Notes: generated from the letters alone by a model not told the origin. A stretch of DNA of 64,000 bases from Pseudomonas libanensis (GCF_001439685.1 NZ_JYLH01000003.1:1-64000), one strand, 5' to 3'. Counted from the first letter of the stretch, positions 8,919 to 17,894 are shown. Numbers and translations: made by a program.

Positions 8919-9288
8919 GTACCGCTCCTCTCATTTCTAATTTTTGTATTTCTTTGGTCCCGGGTCTGACGCCCTGGATCCACAGATGCGCGATTAGCGC
9001 CAGATAGTGACTGCCAAGTCAATCGTAACCTTGTATGTCTACTACCTTGGTCTAATCGCAGTTGATTTGGTCCCTGCAGGGTAATGAGTTTTTCATACAC
9101 CCAAAAAGAATTATTTCATTCTTTTTCATACGATCCAGGAATAAGACTTTCCATGCAGCAGACGGGTCAGGATAGACGCTCCGCTCCATAAGCTAATTCC
9201 TAAAGGGTATTTACCAGTGCTTTTTTAGATCGATTAGTGTGACCGCACGGTTGCATACGTCACTCACGATCAAAAAGGCGACGCCATC
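8919..9288. other. Divergent control region between the oprD-like gene and tauA remnant
   Basis: This 370-base gap contains no gene. The half nearest the tauA remnant is AT-rich. The clearest element is the inverted repeat at 9103-9126. Promoters for both directions are expected here but no convincing -35/-10 pair stands out. Confidence 0.6.
9103..9126. promoter_or_regulatory. Perfect 9-bp inverted repeat in the oprD-like/tauA control region
   Basis: Arms AAAAAGAAT (9103-9111) and ATTCTTTTT (9118-9126) flank TATTTC. The string AAAAAGAAT also occurs in the lsfA control region (7362-7369). It is probably an operator, given its place between divergent genes, but it could form a weak hairpin. 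Confidence 0.4.
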
Positions 9289-9898
9289 ATGGCCAAACGC
9301 ACATCCTCCCGTCAATTTGTTACAGTTTTTGTATCGCTAATACTTTCTTTTAGTGTCAGTGCCGCCGATTTAACCGTCGGCTATCAAACCGGCATCGACC
9401 CCAGCAAAGTCCCCCAAGTCGACGGCCTCTATGAAAAAACCATTGGCGAGAAAATCGCCTGGCGCCGGTTCAACAGCGGACCGGAGGTGGTCACGGCCAT
9501 TGCCTCGGGCGATGTACAAATCGGCAACCTTGGTTCCAGCCCCCTCGCCGCAGCCGCTTCGCGCAATCTACCCATCGTCGCGTTTATCGTATCGGCACAG
9601 ATCAACGCTTCTGAAGCCTTGGTAGTGCGCAATGGCAGTGGCATCGACAAACCCACAGACCTGATCGGCAAAACCATCGCCACGCCCTTCGTCTCAACCT
9701 CCCATTACAGCCTGCTCGGTGCGCTGAAGCATTGGGACGTTCCCGGATGCACAGGCGCAGCAAACCGATGCGCTGCTTAAAGGCGGCACGGCGAAGGCGA
9801 TTGGGGAGACGGCGAAGTTCTTGAAGGAGCAAGGCAAGGTGGAGACGGTGTTGCCGGACTATTCAGCGTATGTGACCGACAAATTTATCAGCCGCTAA
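9289..9898 (+). pseudogene. tauA: Internally deleted tauA (taurine-binding protein) remnant
   Basis: The first 153 or so residues read as an intact TauA N-terminus: a signal peptide (ending VSAA-DLTV), GYQTGIDPSKVPQVDGLYEK, NLGSSPLAAAASR and SLLGALKHWDV. The frame then shifts at about 9745 and stops at 9780. In another frame the genuine TauA C-terminus resumes (PDAQAQQTDALLKGGTAKAI to a stop at 9896-9898). Roughly 110-120 residues of a normal protein of about 320 are missing, so binding is lost. No tauB, tauC or tauD follows; a REP pair and argA are next. Both remaining pieces lack internal Met and Cys. Confidence 0.88.
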
Positions 9899-9905
9899 GC
9901 AGATC

Positions 9906-9983
9906 AAATGTGGGAGGGGGCTTGCTCCTGATAGCGGTGGGTCAGTTAACACCGCTATCGGGAGCAAGCCCCCTCCCACATTT
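9906..9983. repeat. REP inverted pair (GGGGGCTTGCTCC type)
   Basis: The arms AAATGTGGGAGGGGGCTTGC and complement lie between the tauA remnant and argA. The right arm overlaps the argA stop codon (9982-9984), so the end of the coding sequence and the repeat are fused. Confidence 0.88.
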
Positions 9984-11280
9984 ACAACGCCTTCTCGAAG
10001 ATCTTGGAGTTGCGCTGATAGTTGTAAAGAGACGCCCGCGCCGACGGCAGCCGGTCCACGCTGCTCGGCACAAACCCGCGCTCTCGGAACCAGTGGGCGG
10101 TACGGGTGGTGAGTACGAACAATGTTTTCAACCCCTGGGCCCGGGCTCGGGTCTCAATGCGCTCCAGCAGTTCATCGCCGCGCCCACCGTGGCGATATTC
10201 AGGGTTAACCGCCAGGCAAGCCAACTCCCCCGCATCCGACTCCGCGATCTGGTAGAGCGCTGCGCAGGCGATGATCATGCCTTCGCGCTCGACCACGCTG
10301 AACTGTTCGATCTCACGCTCCAGCACTTCCCGCGAGCGCCGTACCAGGATGCCCTGCTCTTCCAACGGGCTGATCAGGTCGAGCAAGCCGCCGACGTCTT
10401 CAATCGCCGCTTCGCGCACCAGCTCGAATTGTTCCTGGGCCACCAGCGTACCGCCACCGTCCCGGGTGAACAGCTCGGTGAGCAAGGCGCCGTCTTCGGC
10501 ATAGCTGACAATATGGCTGCGCCCCACTCCACCCCGGCAGGCTTGCGCGGCGGCGTCGAGCAGCTCGGCTTGATAGTTGCTGCCCAGGCGTTGCAGGTGC
10601 GCTGGCACTTGCTGTGGGCGCAGCTCACGCACCAGGCGACCGTTTTCATCGATCAGGCCCAGGTCGGCACCAAACAACAGCAGCTTGTCGGCGCCCAAAT
10701 CGATGGCGGCGCGGGTGGCGACGTCTTCGCAGGCCAGGTTGAAGATCTCACCGGTGGGCGAATAACCCAATGGCGACAGCAGCACGATGGAACGCTCGTC
10801 CAGCAGGCGATTGATGCCCTTGCGGTCGACCCGGCGCACTTCGCCGGTGTGATGGTAGTCGACGCCCTCAAGCACACCGATCGGCCGCGCGGTCACCAGG
10901 TTGCCGCTGGCCACCCGCAGGCGCGAGCCCTGCATCGGCGAAGAGGCCATGTCCATGGACAGGCGCGCTTCAATGGCGATACGCAAATGGCCTACTGCGT
11001 CGATCACGCACTCCAGCGTTGCCGCATCGGTGATACGCAAGCCTTCGTGGTAAGCCGGGGTCAGGCCGCGGGCCTGCAGGCGGGTTTCAATCTGTGGGCG
11101 CGAACCGTGTACCAACACCAGCCGCACACCCAGGCTGTGGAGCAGCACCAGGTCGTGGACGATATTGCCGAAGTTGGGGTGGTCCACACCATCGCCGGGC
11201 AGCATGACCACAAAGGTGCAGTCGCGGTGGGCGTTGATGTAGGGCGAAGCGTGGCGAAGCCAATTGACGTATTCGGGCAT
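9982..11280 (-). CDS. argA: Amino-acid N-acetyltransferase (N-acetylglutamate synthase)
   Basis: A 432-residue bifunctional-fold enzyme that acetylates glutamate with acetyl-CoA, the first step of arginine synthesis. The N-terminal amino-acid-kinase-like domain (about residues 15-270: FVVMLPGDGVDHPNFGNIV, VLVHGSRPQ) binds arginine for feedback inhibition. The C-terminal GNAT domain (about 285-432) holds the acetyl-CoA loop in YRHGGRGDELLERIE and the HWFRERGF segment. Length matches the classical ArgA. It is followed upstream by argE in the same direction after 133 bases, a split arg pair seen in other pseudomonads. Confidence 0.95.
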   Translation of the reverse strand: MPEYVNWLRHASPYINAHRDCTFVVMLPGDGVDHPNFGNIVHDLVLLHSLGVRLVLVHGSRPQIETRLQARGLTPAYHEGLRITDAATLECVIDAVGHLRIAIEARLSMDMASSPMQGSRLRVASGNLVTARPIGVLEGVDYHHTGEVRRVDRKGINRLLDERSIVLLSPLGYSPTGEIFNLACEDVATRAAIDLGADKLLLFGADLGLIDENGRLVRELRPQQVPAHLQRLGSNYQAELLDAAAQACRGGVGRSHIVSYAEDGALLTELFTRDGGGTLVAQEQFELVREAAIEDVGGLLDLISPLEEQGILVRRSREVLEREIEQFSVVEREGMIIACAALYQIAESDAGELACLAVNPEYRHGGRGDELLERIETRARAQGLKTLFVLTTRTAHWFRERGFVPSSVDRLPSARASLYNYQRNSKIFEKAL

Positions 11281-11413
11281 GGAACCTGGGCCTGTAATAA
11301 AAAGCAGCCGAAAAAGGATGAGTCGAAAAAACGCACAGCGGGCTGATGGTTATCGTCGGAACAGGCTTGGCGACACGCTCGCTCTCCTTATGTACGAATG
11401 GGCAAAGGTTAAT

Positions 11414-12562
11414 TTATGCAGGTTTCAGGCAGTAATGTTCGACCAGTTCCCGCAATAGACGCACTGTAGGCGTCAAGCGTGACATTTCGAGGTACTCGCC
11501 CGGCTGGTGGGCACAGGCGATGTCGCCGGGGCCAAGCACCAGGGTTTCACAACCAAGGCGCTGAAGATAAGGCGCTTCGGTGCCGAACGCTACTGCTTCG
11601 GCACGATGACCGGTCAAACGTTCCGCCACCCGCACCAACTCGGCGTCTTCGGGCTGCTCGAAAGGCGGCACTTCGGGAAACAAAGGCGCGTAATCGATCT
11701 TGACCTTGTGGCGCTCGGCCAGGGGTTCAAGCTTTTGCCGGATCGCCGCACGCAGCACCTCGGGGTCCATGCCCGGCAAAGGGCGCAGGTCGAACTCCAG
11801 GGAACACTGGCCGCAGATGCGGTTGGGGTTGTCGCCGCCGTGGATGCAGCCGAAGTTCAGGGTCGGTTGCGGCACGCTGAATTGCGCATTGCGATACTCG
11901 CGCTGCCAGGCCAGGCGCAGGCCACGCAATTCGCCCATGGCATCGTGCATGGCTTCGAGGGCGCTGTGGCCCAGGCTTGGGTCCGACGAGTGGCCGCTGC
12001 GGCCGAGGATGTCGATGCGTTCCATCATCACGCCCTTGTGCAGTCGGATCGGCTTGAGGCCCGTCGGCTCACCAATCACCGCCGCCCGCCCCAGAGGCCG
12101 CCCCGCCTCGGCCAGGGCGCGAGCACCGGACATGGAGCTTTCCTCGTCACAGGTGGCGAGGATCAGCAGCGGCTGCTTGAACGGCTGGTCCAGCAACGGC
12201 AACACCGCTTCAATGGCCAGGGCAAAAAAACCCTTCATGTCGCAACTGCCCAGTCCTACCCAGCGGCCATCGACTTCCGTCAGCTTGAGCGGATCGGTCT
12301 TCCACAGCGCCGCATCATAAGGAACCGTATCGCTATGACCCGCCAGCACTAAGCCACCGGGGCCGCTGCCGAAACTGGCGAGCAGATTGAATTTGCCAGG
12401 GCTGACTTGCTGGATATCGATGGCGAACCCCAGATCGCCCAACCAAGCGGCGAGCAGATCGATCACCGGGCGGTTGGTCTGGTCGAGCGACGCTTGGGTG
12501 CAACTCACCGACGGTGCGGCGATCAAGGCGGCGAACTGCTCTTTCATGGACGGTAACGGCAT
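11414..12562 (-). CDS. argE: Acetylornithine deacetylase
   Basis: A 382-residue M20-family metallohydrolase releasing ornithine from N-acetylornithine. Metal and catalytic residues are visible in LAGHSDTVPYD (His ligand), GSCDMKGFF (bridging Asp), CDEESSMSGA (general base and ligand Glu), IGEPTG, and CAHQPGEYL (C-terminal His ligand); the dimerisation domain lies in between. The start at 12562 (MPLPSMKEQF) has GGGAGA upstream, whereas the longer frame overlaps the divergent promoter. Since pseudomonads also recycle the acetyl group with ArgJ, this enzyme may be partly redundant. Confidence 0.93.
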   Translation of the reverse strand: MPLPSMKEQFAALIAAPSVSCTQASLDQTNRPVIDLLAAWLGDLGFAIDIQQVSPGKFNLLASFGSGPGGLVLAGHSDTVPYDAALWKTDPLKLTEVDGRWVGLGSCDMKGFFALAIEAVLPLLDQPFKQPLLILATCDEESSMSGARALAEAGRPLGRAAVIGEPTGLKPIRLHKGVMMERIDILGRSGHSSDPSLGHSALEAMHDAMGELRGLRLAWQREYRNAQFSVPQPTLNFGCIHGGDNPNRICGQCSLEFDLRPLPGMDPEVLRAAIRQKLEPLAERHKVKIDYAPLFPEVPPFEQPEDAELVRVAERLTGHRAEAVAFGTEAPYLQRLGCETLVLGPGDIACAHQPGEYLEMSRLTPTVRLLRELVEHYCLKPA

Positions 12563-12720
12563 GCGCGGTCTCCCAACTTCCCGGATGAAGCTCACTATAG
12601 AGGCATCTGCACGACACAATAAACCGTTGCGGCACGTTGCCGGGCTCAGTCCTGTACACTGCACGACCTTGGCAGCCACACTTTTCCCCGGCTGCGCTCC
12701 CGATCCTGGATTTTCCGGCC

Positions 12721-14088
12721 ATGCAGAAAGAAACCGAAATCAAGCTCCGCGTCAGCCGCGAAACACTCGCCGCGCTGCGTGAGCACCCGCTACTGAAAAA
12801 ACGCAACAAAAGTGGCTGGGAACGCCGAGAGTTGATGAACCAGTACTTCGACACTCCCGAGCGCGACCTGGCCCAGGCCAAGGTTGCCCTGCGCCTGCGC
12901 AAGGACGGTGACGACGTCATCCAGACCCTCAAGACCCGTGGCCAAAGCGTCGCCGGCTTGTCCGAACGCAACGAGTACAACTGGGACCTGCCTAAAGCCA
13001 AGCTCGACGTGAAGAAACTCGACGGCGAATGCTGGCCCGAGCAACTGGCCGAGCTGGACAAGAAAACCCTCAAGCCGATCTTCACCACCGACTTCGTCCG
13101 CGAACGCGCCGAAATCGCCTGGGGCCGCGGCAAGGCCAAGGTGGTGATCGAAGCCGCCCTGGACCTGGGCCATGTGGTGGCCGGCAAGCAGAAGGAAGAA
13201 ATCTGCGAGCTGGAACTGGAACTGCGCGAAGGCGAACCCGCAGCCCTGCTGGAACTGGCCGCCGAACTGGCCGCGACCCTGGCGCTGATGCCCTGTGACA
13301 TCAGCAAGGCCGAGCGTGGCTATCGCCTGTACGACGCCAGCAGCTACTCCCTGAGCCTGCCTGCGCCGCAGATCCACGCCGAAATGCCGCTGGACGATGC
13401 TTTCGCCGCAATCATGTGGCACCTGCTGGGCAGCAGCCAGCGCCTGGCCGAGCAATACCGTTTCAACGGCCACTGGCGCCTGCTGCAGGACTGGGTCGAA
13501 AACCTCGGCGAACTGCGCGCCCTGATCGGCAGCCTCGGCCAGGCCGCCCCGCGTCAGTCCACCAGCGAGCTGCGCAGCGCCCTGGATGCACTGCTGGAAG
13601 ACTGGCGCCCGCTGGTCCAGGCCGGTGACGACGATGAAGACATTCGTAAAGCCGCACCGGAGCAGTTCGTCGAAGAGTTGACCGACGTGCGCTGGGGCCT
13701 GTTCTCACTGAACACCTCGCGCTGGCTGCTGGCCCGCACCTGGACCGCCGAGCGTAACGTGCGCGGTAACCGCCAGGGCGCTGCGCAAATCACCAACTGG
13801 CTGCCACGCCTGTTGGCCGACGACGCCGTCGCCCTGCAGCTGCCACGTTACCAGCAACAGCCGGAAGACCTGGCCGAGCAACTGCCGCGCATCGAACGCA
13901 TCCAGGCCTGGCTGCACCATGCGCGTCATGTGGTGGACATTCCAGAACTGGACCGCTTGTACGGTGAGCTGAACAAGCTGGCGCACCTGGCTAACCAGCC
14001 GATTACCGATGAGTCGCTGGATGCGCGTATGCATCAGGCGATTGCGGTGTATCAAAATCGGGCCTGGAAGACGCTTCTGCGCCTGTAA
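12721..14088 (+). CDS. CYTH and CHAD domain protein, probable inorganic triphosphatase
   Basis: A 455-residue two-domain protein. The N-terminal CYTH domain (about residues 1-200) opens with the signature ETEIK (ExExK) and supplies acidic and basic residues for a triphosphate tunnel, as in E. coli YgiF, which hydrolyses tripolyphosphate. The C-terminal CHAD domain (about 215-455) is alpha-helical with conserved His and Arg (RVRGNRQGAAQITNWLP, LHHARHVVDI) and binds polyphosphate in other proteins. The start at 12721 is the ATG of MQKETEIKLRVS; longer forms lack similarity. It is divergent from argE. Confidence 0.88.
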   Translation: MQKETEIKLRVSRETLAALREHPLLKKRNKSGWERRELMNQYFDTPERDLAQAKVALRLRKDGDDVIQTLKTRGQSVAGLSERNEYNWDLPKAKLDVKKLDGECWPEQLAELDKKTLKPIFTTDFVRERAEIAWGRGKAKVVIEAALDLGHVVAGKQKEEICELELELREGEPAALLELAAELAATLALMPCDISKAERGYRLYDASSYSLSLPAPQIHAEMPLDDAFAAIMWHLLGSSQRLAEQYRFNGHWRLLQDWVENLGELRALIGSLGQAAPRQSTSELRSALDALLEDWRPLVQAGDDDEDIRKAAPEQFVEELTDVRWGLFSLNTSRWLLARTWTAERNVRGNRQGAAQITNWLPRLLADDAVALQLPRYQQQPEDLAEQLPRIERIQAWLHHARHVVDIPELDRLYGELNKLAHLANQPITDESLDARMHQAIAVYQNRAWKTLLRL

Positions 14089-14093
14089 TATCG

Positions 14094-14160
14094 CCATCGG
14101 GAGCAAGCCCCTTCCCACATTGGAATGCACTCCAACGTGGGAGGGGACTTGCCCCCGACG
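14094..14160. repeat. REP inverted pair between convergent genes
   Basis: Arms CGGGAGCAAGCCCCTTCCCA and ACGTGGGAGGGGACTTGCCC are separated by about 14 bases between the CYTH/CHAD and Lrp genes. Arm mismatches show some decay. Confidence 0.8.
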
Positions 14161-14172
14161 GGGCCCTCCCTG

Positions 14173-14643
14173 TCAGCGCAATACTGGCAGGCTGGTAGTG
14201 GACTTGATCTCCGACAACGCCACAATCGAATTGACCTCCTGGATCCCCGGCACCATCGACAACTTGTCAAAGAAAAACCGTTCGTACGCCTCGATGTCCG
14301 ACGCGACGATACGCAGCAGAAAATCCACCGCTCCCATCAGCACATAGCACTCCAGCACCTCCGGAAACCCACGGATCGCCTCGGTGAACTCGGTGAAGTT
14401 GGAGCGGCCATGGGCATTGAGTTTGACCTCGGCGAAAATCTGCGTGTTAAGCCCGATTTTCTTGCGGTCCAGCAAGGTGACCTGGCCGCGGATCACCCCC
14501 TCCTCCTTGAGCCGCTGAATGCGCCGCCAACAGGGAGACTGCGACAGGCCGACCTGCTCGGCGATCTGTGCGCTGGAGAGCGAGGCATCCTCTTGCAGCA
14601 GGGCCAGGATGCGGCGGTCATAGACGTCCAACTCGCTGTGCAT
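14173..14643 (-). CDS. Lrp/AsnC-family transcriptional regulator
   Basis: A 156-residue feast/famine regulator. The N-terminal winged helix (about residues 5-62) has DVYDRRILALLQEDASLSSAQIAEQVGLS and the recognition helix SQSPCWRRIQRL. The C-terminal RAM domain (about 68-150) with ILRIVASDIEAYERFFFDKLSMVPGIQEVNS binds an amino-acid effector. The start at 14643 gives the family-standard N-terminus. It is divergent from a small ACT-like protein, and the 14-bp palindrome at 14656-14669 directly precedes it, suggesting autoregulation and control of the neighbour. The effector is unknown. Confidence 0.9.
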   Translation of the reverse strand: MHSELDVYDRRILALLQEDASLSSAQIAEQVGLSQSPCWRRIQRLKEEGVIRGQVTLLDRKKIGLNTQIFAEVKLNAHGRSNFTEFTEAIRGFPEVLECYVLMGAVDFLLRIVASDIEAYERFFFDKLSMVPGIQEVNSIVALSEIKSTTSLPVLR

Positions 14644-14655
14644 ATAAATACCTGT

Positions 14656-14669
14656 AAATAAGCTTATTT
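14656..14669. promoter_or_regulatory. 14-bp perfect palindrome, candidate Lrp-type operator
   Basis: AAATAAGCTTATTT lies 13 bases upstream of the Lrp-type gene and about 100 bases upstream of the divergent ACT-like gene. AT-rich palindromes of this kind are typical of Lrp/AsnC sites. Confidence 0.45.
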
Positions 14670-14744
14670 TGAATTGATCGATTTGATTAACCACAAAAGA
14701 AGCTCATCTTAGATAAGAATTCTCCCGACACGAATGTAAAAATT

Positions 14745-14764
14745 TCTCCAGTCGAATCTGGAGA
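14745..14764 (+). promoter_or_regulatory. Hairpin covering the ribosome site of the ACT-like gene
   Basis: TCTCCAG (14745-14751) pairs with CTGGAGA (14758-14764) across TCGAAT. The right arm contains most of the Shine-Dalgarno GGAGAG (14760-14765), which is six bases from the ATG at 14771. Folding would mask the ribosome site, so translation may be controlled. Confidence 0.45.
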
Positions 14765-14770
14765 GTCAGC

Positions 14771-15109
14771 ATGCATGCCGTCGAAACCACCCACCCTGCC
14801 ACGCGCGTCGATGCCTGGGCCGTCAACAGCGCCCATTGCCAGGCGCACTATCGCATCGTCGCCGAAGCGGAACCGGACGTGCTGTGCCGGGTGCTGAACT
14901 ATTTTGCGCTGCAGTTCCTGACCCCTGCCCAGGTCAGTGTGAGCCGGGCAGCCGACCTGCTGAACATCGATATCGTGATGGACGGCCTGAGTTGGCACCG
15001 CGCCCAAGTGATCGGTGAAAAGATTCGAAACCTGATCAGCGTGTGCGCCTTGGAGCTGTGGCCGGCTGATTCCGAGCGGCCTCAAGCGCTGGCCGTAAGT
15101 GCTGGGTAA
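14771..15109 (+). CDS. Small ACT-like domain protein, function unknown
   Basis: A 112-residue protein without a recognised family name. Its pattern fits one ACT-like beta-alpha-beta-beta-alpha-beta unit: strand HYRIVAEAEP, helix DVLCRVLNYFALQ, strand PAQVSVSRAA, strand LNIDIVMDGL, helix SWHRAQVIGEKIRNLI, strand VCALELWP. Such domains usually bind amino acids and regulate enzymes (IlvN/IlvM type). It is divergent from an Lrp/AsnC regulator, itself an amino-acid sensor, and no catalytic partner adjoins it. GGAGAG six bases before the ATG supports the start. The fold assignment is by eye. Confidence 0.7.
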   Translation: MHAVETTHPATRVDAWAVNSAHCQAHYRIVAEAEPDVLCRVLNYFALQFLTPAQVSVSRAADLLNIDIVMDGLSWHRAQVIGEKIRNLISVCALELWPADSERPQALAVSAG

Positions 15110-15192
15110 CAGCCTGCAAAACACCCAGGGAGGAGGAATTTCAGGGGTTGGCTAGCCTGGGATTACGTCCCAAACCTCCCAGGAAAACCTGC

Positions 15193-16887
15193 ATGTCCGT
15201 TGCCTCCCGCGATTACCCCTTGGAACTGCATCAATTGTTGCCGGCATTGATCGAGCAAGGGCTGATCACGGCGCAGGCGGCGCAAAACGTTTCGGCAGCG
15301 CCCTGCAGCCTGCATCCTCTGGAATGCATCGCGGCCGAAGGCCCTTGCCTTGAGACCTTGATCCAATGGCTGGCCCGGCATGTCGGCCAGCCTTACCTGC
15401 GCATCGACCCGTTGCAGATCGACGTAGCGGCGGTGGTGCCCCTGATGTCCCATGCCTTCGCCCAACGCCACGGCATCCTTGCAGTGGCCGTGGATGCGCA
15501 GAGCGTCACGGTCGCCAGCGCCCAGCCCCATGTCAGCGCCTGGGAAGCCGGGCTCGCCCAGGTACTCAAGCGTTCGATCAAGCGCGTCGTTGCCAACCCC
15601 CGGGATATCCAGCGCTGCATCAACGAGTTTTACCGCCTGGCCAAGTCAGTCAGTGGCGCCGATCAAAAGATGGCGACGCCCGGCAACGTCGAATTGCTTA
15701 GCCTCGGCGCCAGCGACAAGGAGCCGGATGCCAATGACGCCCATATCGTCAACATCGTCGACTGGCTGTTGCAGTACGCCTTTGCCCAACGGGCCAGCGA
15801 TATCCACATCGAGCCCTGCCGCGAGCAGGGCCGGGTACGCTTTCGCATTGATGGGCTGTTGCACGACGTCTATCAATTTCCGCCTCAGGTCACCAAGGCG
15901 GTGGTCAGCCGCTTAAAAAGCCTCGGGCGAATGAATGTGGCTGAGAAGCGCAAGCCCCAGGATGGCCGCGTCAAGACCAGGAACCCGGCGGGCGTCGAGG
16001 TGGAGTTGCGCCTGTCGACCCTGCCGACGGCGTTTGGCGAAAAGCTGGTGATGCGGATTTTTGACCCCCAGGTATTGCTCAAAAATTTCGACCAGTTGGG
16101 CTTGTCGAGCACAGACCAGCAGCGCTGGCACGCCATGACCCAGCAAGCCAATGGAATCATCCTGGTCACAGGCCCGACCGGCTCGGGCAAGACCAGCACC
16201 CTCTACACCACCCTCAAGCAACTGGCGACCCGAGAGATCAACCTATGCACGGTGGAGGACCCGATCGAAATGGTCGAGCCGGCCTTCAACCAGATGCAGG
16301 TGCAGCACAACATCGACCTGACCTTCGCCAGCGGCATCCGCGCTCTGCTGCGCCAGGACCCCGACATCATCATGATCGGCGAAATCCGCGACCAGGAAAC
16401 CGCAGAGATGGCGATCCAGGCCGCGTTGACGGGGCACTTGGTGCTCTCGTCCCTGCATACCAACGACGCGCCCAGCGCCATCAGCCGGTTACAGGAGCTG
16501 GGTATTGCTCATTATTTGATCAAAGCTACGCTGATAGGCGTTATGGCGCAGCGCCTAGTGCGGGTGTTGTGTACCCACTGCAAGCGCCCGGCAAAACTGG
16601 AAGACGTTGGCGGCTACGAGGCCGTCGGCTGTGTGGAATGCCGTGACAGCGGTTATCGAGGCCGAGCCGGGCTCTACGAAATCATGCCCATGGACCCGGC
16701 GCTCAAGGCAATGGTCACCCCGGGCACCGACATACAGGCGCTGCGCCGTGGCGCACTGGCCCAAGGGATGAACAGCCTACGCATGGCCGGCATCGATAAA
16801 GTGCAGGCCGGCCTGACCACGATGACGGAGGTCTTACGGATCACACCTGGGGATCCGGAAACAATTCCTTTGTTTGTTGGGCCGTGA
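15193..16887 (+). CDS. Orphan GspE/PulE-type secretion or pilus ATPase
   Basis: A 564-residue type II secretion/type IV pilus assembly ATPase. An N-terminal GspE_N domain (about residues 1-150) precedes the ATPase core: Walker A GPTGSGKT at 327-334, the Asp box around CTVEDPIE, Walker B in DPDIIMIGEIRDQET and the His box LSSLHTND. A four-Cys zinc module follows (Cys460, 463, 480 and 483). The enzyme would power pseudopilus assembly, but no pseudopilin, inner-membrane platform or secretin gene is nearby, so it is an orphan. The start at 15193 has AGGA upstream; a longer frame from 15148 is possible. Confidence 0.9.
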   Translation: MSVASRDYPLELHQLLPALIEQGLITAQAAQNVSAAPCSLHPLECIAAEGPCLETLIQWLARHVGQPYLRIDPLQIDVAAVVPLMSHAFAQRHGILAVAVDAQSVTVASAQPHVSAWEAGLAQVLKRSIKRVVANPRDIQRCINEFYRLAKSVSGADQKMATPGNVELLSLGASDKEPDANDAHIVNIVDWLLQYAFAQRASDIHIEPCREQGRVRFRIDGLLHDVYQFPPQVTKAVVSRLKSLGRMNVAEKRKPQDGRVKTRNPAGVEVELRLSTLPTAFGEKLVMRIFDPQVLLKNFDQLGLSSTDQQRWHAMTQQANGIILVTGPTGSGKTSTLYTTLKQLATREINLCTVEDPIEMVEPAFNQMQVQHNIDLTFASGIRALLRQDPDIIMIGEIRDQETAEMAIQAALTGHLVLSSLHTNDAPSAISRLQELGIAHYLIKATLIGVMAQRLVRVLCTHCKRPAKLEDVGGYEAVGCVECRDSGYRGRAGLYEIMPMDPALKAMVTPGTDIQALRRGALAQGMNSLRMAGIDKVQAGLTTMTEVLRITPGDPETIPLFVGP

Positions 16888-16963
16888 AACCGTCTTTATT
16901 CGTGACCAGACCGTTACAATCGTCCTAATGTCGTTCACTGACACCTTCAGATAGGGAATCGTT

Positions 16964-17884
16964 ATGCAGATCGGAACCGTACTGCTTCTTTTCGTGGGCC
17001 TGGCCATCGCCATCCTGTTCATGGGCTTCAAAGTGGTGCCCCAAGGCTACCAGTGGACCGTCGAACGTTTCGGTCGCTACACCAACACCCTCAAGCCCGG
17101 CCTGAACATCATCATCCCGGTCATGGACCGCATCGGTCGCAAGATCAACGTGATGGAAAGCGTGCTGGATATCCCGCCCCAGGAAGTCATCACGGCCGAC
17201 AACGCCACTGTGCAGATCGATGCCGTGTGCTTCTTCCAGGTGGTCAACACCGCCCAGGCCGCCTACGAGGTCAACAACCTCGAACATGCCATCCGCAACC
17301 TGCTGCAAACCAATATCCGTACCGTACTCGGCTCCATGGAGCTGGATGCCATGCTGAGCCAGCGCGACGGTATCAACGAAAAACTGCTGCGCACCGTGGA
17401 TGAAGCCACCGCGCCGTGGGGTATCAAGATCACCCGTATCGAGATTAAGGACATCAGCCCGCCCGCCGACCTGATGGCGGCCATGTCCGGCCAGATGAAA
17501 GCCGAGCGGATCAAGCGGGCACAGATCCTCGAAGCCGAGGGCCTGCGAGCGTCGGCGATCCTGACGGCCGAAGGCAAGAAGCAAGCGCAGATCCTCGAAG
17601 CCGAAGGTAGCCGCCAGGCGGCGTTCCTGGAGTCCGAAGCCCGTGAACGCCAGGCCGAAGCCGAAGCCCGGGCGACACAAGTGGTGTCGGAGGCAATCGC
17701 GTCGGGTAACGTGCAGGCGGTGAACTACTTCGTCGCGCAAAAGTACATCGATGCCCTGGGCAAGCTGGCATCGGCCAACAACAGCAAAGTCATCCTTATG
17801 CCGCTGGAAGCCAGCCAGGTGATTGGCGCCGTGGGTGGTATCGGCGAGATCGTCAAAGCAACTTTCGGCAACCAGAAAGTCTGA
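16964..17884 (+). CDS. SPFH/band-7 membrane protein (paraslipin, QmcA-like)
   Basis: A 306-residue protein with one N-terminal membrane anchor (about residues 3-22) and a band-7 domain beginning [30 protein letters not shown] long helical region follows, with the repeated segment QILEAEG and Ala/Glu-rich coiled coil (about 190-250). Members organise membrane microdomains and partner with NfeD proteins, which matches the gene 10 bases downstream. It is the first gene of a two-gene operon. Confidence 0.92.
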   Translation: MQIGTVLLLFVGLAIAILFMGFKVVPQGYQWTVERFGRYTNTLKPGLNIIIPVMDRIGRKINVMESVLDIPPQEVITADNATVQIDAVCFFQVVNTAQAAYEVNNLEHAIRNLLQTNIRTVLGSMELDAMLSQRDGINEKLLRTVDEATAPWGIKITRIEIKDISPPADLMAAMSGQMKAERIKRAQILEAEGLRASAILTAEGKKQAQILEAEGSRQAAFLESEARERQAEAEARATQVVSEAIASGNVQAVNYFVAQKYIDALGKLASANNSKVILMPLEASQVIGAVGGIGEIVKATFGNQKV

Positions 17885-17894
17885 GGCGATCACT

